Notes: generated from the sequence alone by a model not told the origin. Numbered from the stretch's first letter, positions 20,220 through 29,901 are shown. The stretch is DNA of 64,000 bases from Mesobacillus jeotgali (GCF_900166585.1 NZ_FVZC01000009.1:2429444-2493443); one strand, 5' to 3'. Numbers and translations: made by a program.

Positions 20220-21191
20220 TTATTTTTTTTCCCCCTGGATGTTCTCCCATTCAAGTCTCCTGACCGACGTTGTCTGGCAAAATTGAAGCAGTACCTGTGC
20301 CGCTTTTAATTGCATATGCTTCAATGGAGATTTCATTCCTCTCTGGGCCATAAACCATTCCTCAAAATTTCGTTTATCGATGAACTGAACTCCATATGGC
20401 TGCAATGGATAATCGAAATAGCCATTTCTGCTTAACAGCAGCTTTTGGACAGGGAGCTCCACACCGTACATGTCGAAAAGGGATTTAACGATTTTCTCTG
20501 TCCTGTTCAGTGCAATCAGCGGATTCAGGATTTTCGTTTCTCTGCGTTTCGTTTTCTTGATCCAAAACCGTTCTTTTGAACCAACAAAAGCCGCATCCTC
20601 TTCAGCCTCAACAAAGGAAATGCAAATGGCTGCAGCGGGAGTAATCAATACTAACTCGGCTTCGACAGGCGCTTTTTTCAGTAAAAATATAGGCTTATAT
20701 AAAATGAGGTAAGTATCTGGAAAGCGCTGCAGCAAAAATCTAAGGGTCGAATCATGGATGAATTCTTTAGCGACAAAGGAACGTTCCGTCAATGTCGAGC
20801 TCGCCCACTTTAATTGGAAGGGCAGCAAGCCATCTAGAAAATGCTGCTTTAACTCTTCCTCGGTTTTTATTCTGCTGATTGAATTGAATGCACCGGCATC
20901 CATCATCATGTCCTGATTTCCCCCTTTTTTTGAGTATTCGGGAATCAAATCCTCTTCTTTTAATGAACCGGGCTGGCGGATTTTGTTTTTGATTTTATCC
21001 AGGATGGAATCGGAAATTTCTTGGACCGGTTCCTTATTGAATTCTTTTACAGGTAGCTCATGACCGTTTTCCCACCTATTCTTCAAGCCCTCCCACTGTT
21101 TTTTCTTCAGGCGGACATATCTCGATGGATAGAGATAAATATCCTGAGTATAACGTGATATATAATCTTGAAGTTTTATTAATTGTGCCAT
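20220..21191 (-). CDS. ytlQ: YtlQ-like protein
   Basis: A 323-residue protein conserved at this locus in Bacilli (YtlQ). It begins MAQLIKLQDYISRYTQDIYLYPSRYVRLKK and carries a central alpha/beta region; I recognise it by position and overall character, and it vaguely resembles nuclease-related (NERD-like) proteins, but no catalytic triad can be stated. The start at 21191 is preferred because its N-terminus is the conserved one. It lies between ytlP and ytlR. Confidence 0.75.
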   Translation of the reverse strand: MAQLIKLQDYISRYTQDIYLYPSRYVRLKKKQWEGLKNRWENGHELPVKEFNKEPVQEISDSILDKIKNKIRQPGSLKEEDLIPEYSKKGGNQDMMMDAGAFNSISRIKTEEELKQHFLDGLLPFQLKWASSTLTERSFVAKEFIHDSTLRFLLQRFPDTYLILYKPIFLLKKAPVEAELVLITPAAAICISFVEAEEDAAFVGSKERFWIKKTKRRETKILNPLIALNRTEKIVKSLFDMYGVELPVQKLLLSRNGYFDYPLQPYGVQFIDKRNFEEWFMAQRGMKSPLKHMQLKAAQVLLQFCQTTSVRRLEWENIQGEKK

Positions 21192-21231
21192 AGATTGACC
21201 TGCCTTCATTCAATGCTTTTCGCTGGCATTT

Positions 21232-21804
21232 TCAGCGAGAAACAAACTCAAATTGTTTGATTGATTCATATTTAGGACTTTTCCCCAGATGGGTCTTGTA
21301 TAAAACGACCCTCTCTGCATGAAAAGAAATTTGTTCGTTTTTAAAAGGGATAGCTGACTCCAGAATTTCAGCAGTAAAAGGTTGTTCCCCCACCCATTTT
21401 CTTGCGATTGTGATATGAGGACTGAACGGACGCTTTTCAAGCGTAAAGCCTGCTGCCTGGCATGCCGAAAACACATTATTTCTGACTTCCTTCAATTCCG
21501 GGGATTCATCCAGTCCCGCCCAAAAAATCCTTGGATTCTCCTTACGGCCGAAAATGCCTAGATGGTCAATTTTCATATCAAATGAAGACTGTTTGCTTAA
21601 CGCAGCCTCAATTCGTTGACTGGAAGCAATCAGCTTGTCCTCAGGGGCATTTCCGAGAAACGCAAGTGTAATATGTAAATCCTGGGGATGGACCCATGTT
21701 TTAAAAGGCAATTGTTCTTGCAGACGGTCAACTTTGCCCGTCAAAGTTTCTTTTATCGCCCCAGGAAGCTCCAGAGCATAGAAAAAATGAGCATGCTGTC
21801 CCAT
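21232..21804 (-). CDS. thpR: RNA 2',3'-cyclic phosphodiesterase (YtlP/ThpR)
   Basis: A 190-residue 2H-phosphoesterase (LigT family). Both signature tetrapeptides are visible: HITLAFLG (about 46) and HITIAR (about 131), which hydrolyse 2',3'-cyclic phosphates. The start at 21804 follows AAAGGGG by about 10 bases; the upstream extension to 21945 is not family sequence. It neighbours ytlQ. Confidence 0.9.
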   Translation of the reverse strand: MGQHAHFFYALELPGAIKETLTGKVDRLQEQLPFKTWVHPQDLHITLAFLGNAPEDKLIASSQRIEAALSKQSSFDMKIDHLGIFGRKENPRIFWAGLDESPELKEVRNNVFSACQAAGFTLEKRPFSPHITIARKWVGEQPFTAEILESAIPFKNEQISFHAERVVLYKTHLGKSPKYESIKQFEFVSR

Positions 21805-22025
21805 AACTGAAATACCCCTTTCTCGTCCACTGAATTTATTGTAGCAAATGCCATGTAATATTGGCAGAAATTCCTTATGAACATTCCTAATCCCTACAAG
21901 TTGATAGGAATAGTCTTTTTTTATATGATAAAGAATAGTTAACATTATTTTTCAATTGCTGATAATCAATTATTCACTTAGATGGAAATACTAAAGCAAT
22001 CGAACACATTCAAGGAGGCTATCAC

Positions 22026-22961
22026 ATGAGAGTCGTTAATGATATTGCATCACTTATCGGTGAAACACCGCTGTTAAAATTAAATCGCCTGGCACCTGAA
22101 GGCGGGGCATCCGTTTACCTCAAGCTGGAATACTTCAACCCGAGCAAAAGTGTGAAAGACAGAGCTGCGTTCAACATGATTGTCCAGGCAGAAAACGAAG
22201 GAAAGCTTAAGCCCGGCTCTACCATCATTGAGCCAACAAGCGGCAACACGGGAATCGGACTGGCGATGAATGCTGCCGCAAGGGGCTACAAAGCAATTCT
22301 TGTAATGCCAGATACGATGACAATGGAGAGAATCAACCTGTTAAAAGCTTACGGAGCAGAAGTCGTTCTCACACCGGGAGATGATAAAATGCCCGGGGCC
22401 ATAAAAAAAGCTGAAGAATTATTAAAGGAAATACCAGACAGCTTTATGCCGATGCAGTTTGAAAATGAAGCAAATCCAGATGCCCACCGAAAATCTACGG
22501 CAAAAGAAATCATTGAAGCTATGGAAGAACTGAAAAAGCCGCTTAGTGCATTTGTGGCCACAGCTGGAACAGGCGGAACGATCACCGGAACAGGCGAGGG
22601 ACTGAAAGAGGTGTACCCTGACCTTGCCGTCCATGTTGTTGAACCAGCAGGATCCCCTGTGCTGTCAGGCGGCAAGCCAGGAAAACATAAACTTGTTGGC
22701 ACAAGCCCAGGATTCATTCCGGAAATTCTCAATCAGGATGTGTATGAAGAAATTCATAAGATTGAAGACGAGGATGCATATGAAACTGCGAGAAGACTTG
22801 CCAGGGAGGAAGGAATCCTTGTTGGCCCATCATCAGGTGCTGCCTGCTTCGCTGCAATCAATGTCGCGAAGCAGCTTAAACCAGATGAAGTCGTCATATG
22901 CATCGCATGCGATACAGGTGAAAGATATCTTTCCAGCGATTTATTCCGGTTTGAGGATTAG
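22026..22961 (+). CDS. ytkP: Cysteine synthase-like PLP enzyme (YtkP)
   Basis: A 311-residue O-acetylserine sulfhydrylase-type fold-II PLP enzyme. The PLP lysine lies in PSKSVKDRAAFN (about residue 43); PTSGNTGIGLAM binds the substrate carboxylate and TAGTGGTITGTG the PLP phosphate. It should make cysteine from O-acetylserine and sulfide, though paralogues may use other substrates. An AAGGAGG site precedes the start by 8 bases. It is monocistronic with a strong terminator. Confidence 0.88.
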   Translation: MRVVNDIASLIGETPLLKLNRLAPEGGASVYLKLEYFNPSKSVKDRAAFNMIVQAENEGKLKPGSTIIEPTSGNTGIGLAMNAAARGYKAILVMPDTMTMERINLLKAYGAEVVLTPGDDKMPGAIKKAEELLKEIPDSFMPMQFENEANPDAHRKSTAKEIIEAMEELKKPLSAFVATAGTGGTITGTGEGLKEVYPDLAVHVVEPAGSPVLSGGKPGKHKLVGTSPGFIPEILNQDVYEEIHKIEDEDAYETARRLAREEGILVGPSSGAACFAAINVAKQLKPDEVVICIACDTGERYLSSDLFRFED

Positions 22962-23002
22962 TTATTGACTTTACAAAACGAGGTTCTTAACCTTTAAATA
23001 CT

Positions 23003-23041
23003 AAAGGCGTGTGGATGAATGATCAGCCACACGCCTTTTTG
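23003..23041 (+). terminator. Terminator of ytkP
   Basis: AAAGGCGTGTGG / CCACACGCCTTT stem, TGAATGATCAG-type loop and T5 tail. It abuts the stop of convergent speD at 23042 and can act for both. Confidence 0.85.
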
Positions 23042-23890
23042 TTATTTTTCCGTCTCTTCGTCTTCCTCTTCAAAAATCGTACCTGAATGAAGTGTCACTC
23101 CTGATACGATTTCTTCCATTTCAGCCTGAATTCTTTCAGTGATTTCTTCCCGTTCTTCCGGAGACAGTGATTCTTTAGTGTAGCCGAAAAGGTAATTATC
23201 CAGATCGAATTCATTTAACTTGCACTTTGTATGGAAGATATTTTCCTGATAGACATTGATATCAACCATATCAAATTGGTCTTTAATATTCTGCGGGATG
23301 TAGTTTTGAATCGAGCTTATGTCATGGTCGATGAAAAGCTTGTTTCCATCCTTGTCCCTTGTAAAGCCCCTTACCTTATAATCAATTGTCATGACATCTG
23401 TTTCGAAGGAATGGATTAGATAATTCAATGCTTTCAATGGTGTAATTTCCCCGCAGGTTGATACATCGATATCTGCACGGAACGTACTGATTCCTTCATC
23501 CGGATGGAACTCGGGGTAAGTATGGACGGTGATATGGCTTTTATCCAGCTGCAAAACAACATTATCTGGCAGCGGTCCCGGAGACTCGTCATACGCTTCA
23601 TCAGGAACCTCGACGACCGGTCCTTCGGAGACGAGGATGGTCACGCTGGCTCCCTGGGGCACGTAGTCCTGCTTGGCAACATTCAGGACATGCGCTCCAA
23701 TGATATCTGCAACATGGGTAAGGATTTTGGTAAGCCGTTCTGCACTATACTGTTCATCGATATATTCAATATAAGCTTCACGCTCTTCCTTCGTCCTCGT
23801 ATAACAGATGTCATACATATTAAAACTTAATGATTTTGTCAGATTATTAAATCCATGCAGTTCGATATGCTGTTCAGGTGTGAATTTCAT
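23042..23890 (-). CDS. speD: S-adenosylmethionine decarboxylase, E. coli-type (large) SpeD
   Basis: A 282-residue AdoMet decarboxylase of the Gram-negative class, colinear with E. coli SpeD (264 residues) over nearly its whole length: [52 protein letters not shown]. It provides decarboxylated AdoMet for spermidine. The pro-enzyme self-cleaves before Ser in [13 protein letters not shown] to make the pyruvoyl group, and both residues are present. B. subtilis instead has the small 126-residue form. The start at 23890 has AGGGGG 8 bases upstream. The C-terminus has a short acidic tail (EEEDEETEK). Confidence 0.93.
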   Translation of the reverse strand: MKFTPEQHIELHGFNNLTKSLSFNMYDICYTRTKEEREAYIEYIDEQYSAERLTKILTHVADIIGAHVLNVAKQDYVPQGASVTILVSEGPVVEVPDEAYDESPGPLPDNVVLQLDKSHITVHTYPEFHPDEGISTFRADIDVSTCGEITPLKALNYLIHSFETDVMTIDYKVRGFTRDKDGNKLFIDHDISSIQNYIPQNIKDQFDMVDINVYQENIFHTKCKLNEFDLDNYLFGYTKESLSPEEREEITERIQAEMEEIVSGVTLHSGTIFEEEDEETEK

Positions 23891-24049
23891 TTCCGTTCCC
23901 CCTGTTCGGTTTTCTGCTGTACATTGTCTAATTATGAACAAAAGCAGGTATGATGATTAAATATTTTTATGATACCCATTCCTGCCAATAAAAAACAAAG
24001 CAAGCGGTAAATGCGAAAGGGATTGAAGATGCGATTTATTTTTCATATT

Positions 24050-24080
24050 AAAAAACCTGCAGCTTTTTAGCTGCAGGCCC
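24050..24080 (-). terminator. Terminator of dat
   Basis: Minus-strand CCTGCAGCTAAAAAGCTGCAGG followed by TTTTTTAATA, immediately after the dat stop. Confidence 0.88.
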
Positions 24081-24084
24081 AGAG

Positions 24085-24939
24085 TCAGATTTGACCACAT
24101 TCACGTTCGATTTCTGCTTTGAAAAGGTTTTGGAGGTTCCTGGTAACGGCTCCCGGCTGGCCGTTTCCGACAGGTTTTCCATCGACCTCAATAATTGGCA
24201 TAATTTCAACTGTCGTACCGGATGAGAAAACTTCATGTGCTGATGAAAGTTCCTCAAGTGTATAAGCTCGCTCTTCGACAGGAATGCCCTCATTCCTGCA
24301 GATTTCCAGCATCTTTTGTCTCGTTATCCCATTTAGAATGAAATTGTCGGCCTGATGGGTGATGATCACGCCGTCTTTTACTATCGAGATATTGGAATGG
24401 CTGCCTTCGGTAACGGTTTCTCCTCGATGAAGGATCGCCTCGAAACAGCCTGCTTCTGCCGCTTTTTGTTTTGAAAGCAAGTTCCCAAGCAGGTTCAGGC
24501 TTTTGATATCACAGCGAAGCCAGCGGATATCGTCATCAAGGATGGTGCGTACCCCTTTTTCCATTGGATCGACAGGACGCGGAACCTTGCGAGTATACGC
24601 GACAAAGGTTGGCGCCACGTCTCCGCCCGGAAAAACATGGTTACGAGGAGAAGTCCCTCTTGTGAACTGCATATATACGGTTCCAGTGTCCAATTCGTTT
24701 TTCTTGATCAACTCTTCCATTTTGGATAAAAGATCTTCTGGGCTGTATGGAAGCTTCATCCTGACCTTTTCTGCACTATCCACAAGCCGATTCAAATGCT
24801 CTATGCCAGTAAACATTTTGCCGTTATATACCCGGATGACCTCGTATACACCATCTCCAAACTGATAGCCCCTGTCCTCAATGTCCACCTTTGCAGCTGC
24901 CCTGTCTAAAACCTCACCGTCTACAATTACATATTCCAT
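24085..24939 (-). CDS. dat: D-alanine aminotransferase
   Basis: A 284-residue class IV PLP aminotransferase that interconverts D-alanine and 2-oxoglutarate with pyruvate and D-glutamate, feeding peptidoglycan precursors. The PLP lysine is in CDIKSLNLLGN (about residue 145), preceded by family blocks YQFGDGVYEVIRVYNG and FTRGTSPRNH, and SHSNISIVKDG follows. Length matches known Dat proteins. It lies 30 bases downstream of pepV on the same strand, as in B. subtilis. Confidence 0.93.
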   Translation of the reverse strand: MEYVIVDGEVLDRAAAKVDIEDRGYQFGDGVYEVIRVYNGKMFTGIEHLNRLVDSAEKVRMKLPYSPEDLLSKMEELIKKNELDTGTVYMQFTRGTSPRNHVFPGGDVAPTFVAYTRKVPRPVDPMEKGVRTILDDDIRWLRCDIKSLNLLGNLLSKQKAAEAGCFEAILHRGETVTEGSHSNISIVKDGVIITHQADNFILNGITRQKMLEICRNEGIPVEERAYTLEELSSAHEVFSSGTTVEIMPIIEVDGKPVGNGQPGAVTRNLQNLFKAEIERECGQI

Positions 24940-24968
24940 TCTCTTTCCCTCCTTGAATCCAAATTCTT

Positions 24969-26384
24969 TTATTTTGCCAATTCATAAATAGCCTGCGCAT
25001 AAATCGCAGTTGCTCTTAGAAGGTCCTCGATAATCATATACTCATCCTTCTGGTGCGCAATATCCGGTCTTCCAGGGAAAAGGGGGCCGAATGCCACTCC
25101 GGATTTCAATGACCTTGCATAGGTACCGCCGCCAATGGAAATAAGTTCTGCCTTTTCACCAACCTGTTCTTCATAAACCTTTTTCAACGTCTGAATAAGA
25201 AAATCATTTTCATCCACATGATGCGGATTGGAGTTGCTGAAATTTTCGATGGCCAGTCCCTCAGCTTCCACTGCCTGCTGTAAGGTTTCCTTGGTTTTTT
25301 CAAGGTTGGTTGTAACCGGGTAACGCATATTCAAGCCAGCACGGCCGCCGTTCTCACGAGTATAAGAAAGCTTGCCGACATTGATCGTCAAATCTCCGGT
25401 GATATTATCTGCATAGGCAACGCCCAATTCTCTTCCCCGTGAGTCCTTGCCAAGGAATTTAGCGGTGAACTGAAAGAACTTTTCGCTATTTCCGTCAAGG
25501 CTTAATTCAGAAAGGAACGACGCCATATAGAGGCCTGCGTTTTTCCCGTTGTCCGGCTCCATGCCATGGGCTGAAACCCCTTCAAGCTCAAGGACAAGCC
25601 TGCCGCTGTCGACAACCGCTTTGCCATCCAGGTCATTTTTCCTTTTAAATTCATCAAAACGCTGGACGATATCTGTCTGGCCTTGCTCCACAGCCAGAAC
25701 CGCCTTCGCAAAATCCGGCACCATATTATAGCGGCGGCCGGATGAAAATTCGATAACCTCAGCATCAAAGCCTTCTTTTTCAATACCTGATGCCTTGCAC
25801 ACTAAATCATAATCAGCGATTCCTTTTTCGGCATAGATGATTGGGAAATCGGCATCAGGAGCAAAACCCATTGATGGCATTTCTTCATGTTCAAAATAAT
25901 GGTCCACACAACGCCAATTACTTTCCTCATCCGTGCCAATGATCATCCTTACACGCTTATTAAGTGGCAAGCCCAATTCTTTGACAATTTTCATAGCATA
26001 ATATGCTGCCATTGTCGGACCTTTGTCATCGATTGCACCCCTGGCATAGATTTTCCCATCTCGTATTTCTGCGCCATAAGGATCGCTCGACCATCCATCT
26101 CCTTCTGGCACTACATCGACATGGCAAAGAACACCGACGATTTCTTCTCCCTGTCCGAATTCAAGGTGGCCGGCAAGATTTCCGACATTTTTGGCGGTGA
26201 ATCCATCCTTTTCACCTAATTGAAGCATGAAGTCCAATGCTTCCTTTACTCCTTCACCAAGCGGAGCGTCTGGAGTGCTGTTTTCCTCATCCAGAACACT
26301 TTTGATCTTCAGCAGGTCTTGAGCATCTTTAATCAAATCCGCTTCTCTTTTCTCTACTTCCTTACTCCATTCGATTGAAGTCAT
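24969..26384 (-). CDS. pepV: Dipeptidase PepV, M20 family
   Basis: A 471-residue zinc dipeptidase. Metal and catalytic motifs are complete: GVLCHVDVVPEGDGW (His, Asp), GAIDDKGPTMA (bridging Asp), GTDEESNW (catalytic Glu and ligand Glu), ADFPIIYAEKG, and a C-terminal RPDIAHQKDE (His). It cleaves a broad range of dipeptides in the cytosol. Probably co-transcribed with dat. Confidence 0.93.
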   Translation of the reverse strand: MTSIEWSKEVEKREADLIKDAQDLLKIKSVLDEENSTPDAPLGEGVKEALDFMLQLGEKDGFTAKNVGNLAGHLEFGQGEEIVGVLCHVDVVPEGDGWSSDPYGAEIRDGKIYARGAIDDKGPTMAAYYAMKIVKELGLPLNKRVRMIIGTDEESNWRCVDHYFEHEEMPSMGFAPDADFPIIYAEKGIADYDLVCKASGIEKEGFDAEVIEFSSGRRYNMVPDFAKAVLAVEQGQTDIVQRFDEFKRKNDLDGKAVVDSGRLVLELEGVSAHGMEPDNGKNAGLYMASFLSELSLDGNSEKFFQFTAKFLGKDSRGRELGVAYADNITGDLTINVGKLSYTRENGGRAGLNMRYPVTTNLEKTKETLQQAVEAEGLAIENFSNSNPHHVDENDFLIQTLKKVYEEQVGEKAELISIGGGTYARSLKSGVAFGPLFPGRPDIAHQKDEYMIIEDLLRATAIYAQAIYELAK

Positions 26385-26849
26385 GGACCAAAACCTCCAA
26401 ATTATAGTTGTATGTAAGTCTTTTTTCTCTTAAACAAGAAGATGTTCTTATTGGACCTTAAATGCCCTCATAAAAACTTGAATACTATTTTACTCCTTCC
26501 ATCCGCCTTCCGTAAACTATTGGACGCAAACTACTTTTTCTAATTTTCTAATAACTGTCATATTTAGCCTGTTTAACACCATAACGTTAAGTATATAAAC
26601 ATTTATGAAGGAGGGAAAAGAATACTAATTGTTAAATTTTTATAAAAAAACAGTGAATAGTCTGGAATTTTATTTTTTTAAAGTGTAAAATAGTCCAAAA
26701 GGTAGGACATCTTATGACTTCCTTTTTAAAATGGACGCAAAAGGAGCTGTCTGGAAAGAAGAAAACTACATACTTGAGGATTCGTCTTCAATCATTGTCG
26801 GTTGCAGGAAAATGACAAAGGGGTTTAAAAAAGGATAGGGAGTGGTTGT
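26385..26849. other. AT-rich intergenic region upstream of ytzE
   Basis: No family-supported gene. It contains a good Shine-Dalgarno (GAAGGAGGG, about 26607-26615) without a convincing start behind it, and a 35-codon frame at 26731-26838 without a binding site. The ytzE leader lies at the right end. Promoters for the divergent pepV and ytzE must be here but I see no consensus pair. Confidence 0.4.
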
Positions 26850-27071
26850 TTGAAACCTTCGACTAACCGGATGATAAACCGCATCAAATCCATCTACATG
26901 TATATATGTCAGAATGGTACTGTCACAACTCAAGATCTTGTAGAGGAATTCGGAATTACTCCTCGAACCATCCAGAGGGATTTGAATGTCCTGGCTTATA
27001 ACGACTTAGTAAAAAGTCCGAGCCGAGGTAAATGGACAACGACCCGGAAAAAAGTAAAGATGTCATCTTAA
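26850..27071 (+). CDS. ytzE: YtzE, short DeoR-type helix-turn-helix protein
   Basis: A 73-residue protein consisting of only the N-terminal DeoR-family DNA-binding domain: NGTVTTQDLVEEFGITPRTIQRDLNVLAYNDLV is the winged helix-turn-helix. The sugar-sensing domain of normal DeoR regulators is absent, as in B. subtilis YtzE. The start is TTG at 26850, preceded by GGGAGTGG. Its regulon is unknown. Confidence 0.8.
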   Translation: MKPSTNRMINRIKSIYMYICQNGTVTTQDLVEEFGITPRTIQRDLNVLAYNDLVKSPSRGKWTTTRKKVKMSS

Positions 27072-27087
27072 AAACTCATTATTAGAA

Positions 27088-27121
27088 AGAAATCGCCTGA
27101 GGAAAATCCTCGGCGATTTTT
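27088..27121. terminator. Bidirectional terminator between ytzE and the pseudouridine synthase gene
   Basis: AAATCGCC-GAGGA / TCCTC-GGCGATTTTTT hairpin with a 4-nt loop; T-runs on both strands serve the convergent genes. Confidence 0.85.
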
Positions 27122-27837
27122 TATACTTCATAGTTCTGCAGCATTTCCAATTCTTCGTCAGTCAGTTCCCTGTATTCTCCTAATTCAAGCGTTTCATCCA
27201 GGCTGAGAGGTCCCATTGATAGACGCTTCAAGTAAATGACCCTTTTCCCAACAGCCTGGAACATCCGCTTCACTTGATGGAACTTCCCTTCTGTGATGGT
27301 CAGCTCTATGTCTGAGGTTAAGCCTGATTTCAAAATAACAAGTTCACCAGGTTTGGTCTCATAACCATCATCCAGCGTGACACCCTGTTTGAATGCTTCG
27401 ATATCTTCTTCAGTCACTTCCCCCTCGATTACCGCAAAATACGTTTTTGGGACATGCTTTTTCGGAGATAAGAGTCTGTGGGACAGCTGGCCATCATTGG
27501 TGATCAATAACAGGCCCTCGGTATCCTTATCAAGTCTGCCCACCGGGAATGGTTCAAAGACCAAATCCTCCATTTCAAGCAAGTCGATAACCGTCTCATC
27601 ATGGTTATCTTCTGTAGCCGAAATAACGCCAGGAGGCTTGTTCATCATCAGATAAATAAATTCCCGATAGTGGATTTCCTCTCCGTTCAACGTAATGACA
27701 TCAGCTTCAGGGTCCACATGCTGCTTTGCATCCTTGATGATGACTCCATTTACCTTGACACCACCATCTTTTAAAAGTTTTTTCACATCTTTTCTGCTTC
27801 CATAACCCAAATTGGAAAGCACTTTATCAATTCTCAT
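27121..27837 (-). CDS. ytzG: 16S rRNA pseudouridine synthase, RsuA family
   Basis: A 238-residue RsuA/RluB-family enzyme. An S4 RNA-binding domain occupies residues 1-60 (MRIDKVLSNLGYGSRKDVKKL). The catalytic Asp is in VGRLDKDTEGLLLITNDG (about residue 104), and KTYFAVIEG and KFHQVKRMF blocks follow. RsuA modifies U516 of 16S rRNA in E. coli; in this family RsuA and RluB are hard to separate by eye, so the target site is inferred. The symbol follows the B. subtilis locus. Confidence 0.87.
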   Translation of the reverse strand: MRIDKVLSNLGYGSRKDVKKLLKDGGVKVNGVIIKDAKQHVDPEADVITLNGEEIHYREFIYLMMNKPPGVISATEDNHDETVIDLLEMEDLVFEPFPVGRLDKDTEGLLLITNDGQLSHRLLSPKKHVPKTYFAVIEGEVTEEDIEAFKQGVTLDDGYETKPGELVILKSGLTSDIELTITEGKFHQVKRMFQAVGKRVIYLKRLSMGPLSLDETLELGEYRELTDEELEMLQNYEV

Positions 27838-27942
27838 TGTGAACCTCCCCTAAATTCAGATGGGCATATGCCCATTCCATTTCCTTTTTTCATACATAGA
27901 CTAATATCATAATTCACAAAAGATTATGAGGAGATGACCCTA

Positions 27943-28224
27943 ATGAATTATCGGCAGCAAGGACAAGGCTTGTACATCCCGCCCCCTGGCATTCCCGGCG
28001 GAGGTGCTCCTGGCGGCGGATTCCCTGGCGGAGGATATCCCGGCGGTGGATTCCCTGGCGGCGGGTTCCCTGGCGGCGGCTTTGGCCAATTTGAACAAAG
28101 ACTTAACCGCCTTGAGAGACAGGTAGAAAGACTAAACAATCAAATCGACCGGCTTGACCGAAGGATCGACAGAATCGAGCGCCGCCTCGGTATCCGGGAA
28201 GACAGCCAGCAGTTTTACTATTAA
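27943..28224 (+). CDS. Glycine-rich repeat protein with basic coiled-coil tail
   Basis: A 93-residue protein of two unlike halves. Residues about 12-45 are Gly/Pro repeats of the type PGGGFPGGGYPGGG. Residues 46-85 are a heptad coiled coil dense in Arg, Leu and Ile (FEQRLNRLERQVERLNNQ, then DRLDRRIDRIERRLG), ending in QQFYY. The start at 27943 follows GAGGAG by 9 bases. The composition recalls spore coat or surface proteins, which is only a suggestion; no family is recognised. It has its own terminator. Confidence 0.7.
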   Translation: MNYRQQGQGLYIPPPGIPGGGAPGGGFPGGGYPGGGFPGGGFPGGGFGQFEQRLNRLERQVERLNNQIDRLDRRIDRIERRLGIREDSQQFYY

Positions 28225-28235
28225 GATGAATTATA

Positions 28236-28272
28236 AAAAGATGGCCTTCAGTTATGAAGGCCATTTTCCTTA
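28236..28272 (+). terminator. Terminator of the glycine-rich protein gene
   Basis: GATGGCCTTCA / GTTATGAAGGCCATTTTCC hairpin with a short T-tract, also positioned for convergent ytgP. Confidence 0.75.
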
Positions 28273-29901
28273 TTAGACGGGCAGCCTTAATTTACGCTTA
28301 ATCCTGGTAACCCTGTCCCCAAAGAGCCTGTCTACCAATTTAGTACGCAAACCCAGGTAGAAGTACACTCCCGCACCCACCAGTGCAGAAATGGCAATAA
28401 TCACAATCGACTGGAACTTTGAAGCGGGAGACAGGAACTGGACAAGCATCTCATAGAATGCAGCCGTTACACCTGCCATCAATCCTGAAAAGACAAGGAT
28501 AAGAGTAATCCTTCTGGCTACAAATCCCATTGGATACCTTGCGAATTTTTTGATTACATATATGTTGATAAGAATAGCTGCCAAATAACCTATCGCAGTG
28601 GAAATTACAGCACCTTGCGTTTCAAAAAGCTTAATCATTGGAATGTTAAAAGTTAGCTTCACCAATAATCCGGTCAATAAACTTAAAATCGTGAAACGCT
28701 GTTCGTTTATTCCTTGAAGGATGGCCGCAGTGACGGAAAAAAGGGCAAACAGAATCGCTACTGGCGCGTAGCTGGTCAACACTTCTGTTCCAAGGTTATC
28801 ATGTGCATAGAAAACAGTATACATAGGTTCTGCAAGCAGTGAAATGCCAATAGCTGCAGGCACCGTCAAGTACATGAGGACCTGGAACGTCTGGTCTAAC
28901 TGCCTCCTCATCCCTTTTCTATCGTTTTCTGTGAATGCTTTGGTGATGCTCGGTACCAGTGTCAATGAAAAAGCCGTAGCCAGAGATACTGGAATGATCA
29001 CCAGCTTATGTGTTTCAAAATTTAATACTGAAAAAGCAGAGCTTGCTTCATTTGAACTAAAGCCGATCGATGTCATCGCTTTAGTGAATGTCATCATATC
29101 TATGAATTGGAACAGCGGATTGGCAATCCCTACGAAAACAAATGGTGCTGCATAAAGCAAGATTTCCTTATAAATATCTTTTAAGGAAATATCCATAGTT
29201 TTCTTATCTTCCTCAAGAAGCTTATCTAGATGAGGTTTCCGCTTCACCCAGTACCATCCAAGCACACCCAGACTCCCAAGCGCCCCGATAAATGCTGCAA
29301 ATGTAGCCACACCAACTGCTGTGACCATATCCCCCTCGAAAATATTCAATACTGCGTATGCCCCTGCCAGCACAAAAACTATCCGTACAATTTGCTCTAC
29401 AACTTGCGATACAGCAGATGGACCCATTGATTGATGACCCTGGAAGAAACCCCGGATCAAGCTCATGAATGGAACAACGATCAAGGCAAAACTCACTGCA
29501 CGAATCACCGTTGTAACATCCTCGGATGTAATTTTTACATTTTCATCACTGCCCTTTTCAATAACCATTTCGGCAAGACCCGGTGCTGTCAAATACATGA
29601 CCAAAAACGCCAGAATGCCTGTCGCGAGCATTACGACAACACCAGACTTGAATAATTTCCTGCCTACCGAATATTCTTCAAGAGCATTATATTTTGCAAT
29701 GAATTTAGAGACAGCGAGCGGAACCCCTGCTGTAGCTATGCTTATGAAAATCGTATACGGAATATAAGAAAACGAGTAAAGAGCAGTTCCATACCGGCCT
29801 ACAATCGCGAAAAAGGGAATAACATAAAACAACCCAAGCACCTTTGATAAAATCGTGCCAAGTGTCAATATGAACGTCCCTCTTAAAAGCTTAGATGACA
29901 T
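28273..29901 (-). CDS. ytgP: YtgP, MOP-superfamily lipid II flippase-like membrane protein
   Basis: A 542-residue polytopic protein (about 14 membrane spans) of the MOP/polysaccharide-export family. It starts MSSKLLRGTFILTLGTILSKVLGLFYVIPF, the typical first helix. Homologue YtgP/MurJ of B. subtilis can flip lipid II, redundantly with Amj. The start at 29901 is favoured because the preceding 30 residues of open frame are not family-like and a TAGGGA site precedes it. Function as flippase is from the family. Confidence 0.88.
   Translation of the reverse strand: MSSKLLRGTFILTLGTILSKVLGLFYVIPFFAIVGRYGTALYSFSYIPYTIFISIATAGVPLAVSKFIAKYNALEEYSVGRKLFKSGVVVMLATGILAFLVMYLTAPGLAEMVIEKGSDENVKITSEDVTTVIRAVSFALIVVPFMSLIRGFFQGHQSMGPSAVSQVVEQIVRIVFVLAGAYAVLNIFEGDMVTAVGVATFAAFIGALGSLGVLGWYWVKRKPHLDKLLEEDKKTMDISLKDIYKEILLYAAPFVFVGIANPLFQFIDMMTFTKAMTSIGFSSNEASSAFSVLNFETHKLVIIPVSLATAFSLTLVPSITKAFTENDRKGMRRQLDQTFQVLMYLTVPAAIGISLLAEPMYTVFYAHDNLGTEVLTSYAPVAILFALFSVTAAILQGINEQRFTILSLLTGLLVKLTFNIPMIKLFETQGAVISTAIGYLAAILINIYVIKKFARYPMGFVARRITLILVFSGLMAGVTAAFYEMLVQFLSPASKFQSIVIIAISALVGAGVYFYLGLRTKLVDRLFGDRVTRIKRKLRLPV

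Noticed and set aside
26731..26838. 35-codon open frame upstream of ytzE
   Set aside because: No Shine-Dalgarno and no recognisable product; retained only as part of the intergenic description.
27948..28139. Proline-rich antisense open frame opposite the glycine-rich gene
   Set aside because: A shadow of the GGN repeat; no start context, and the plus-strand frame has RBS, coiled coil and terminator.
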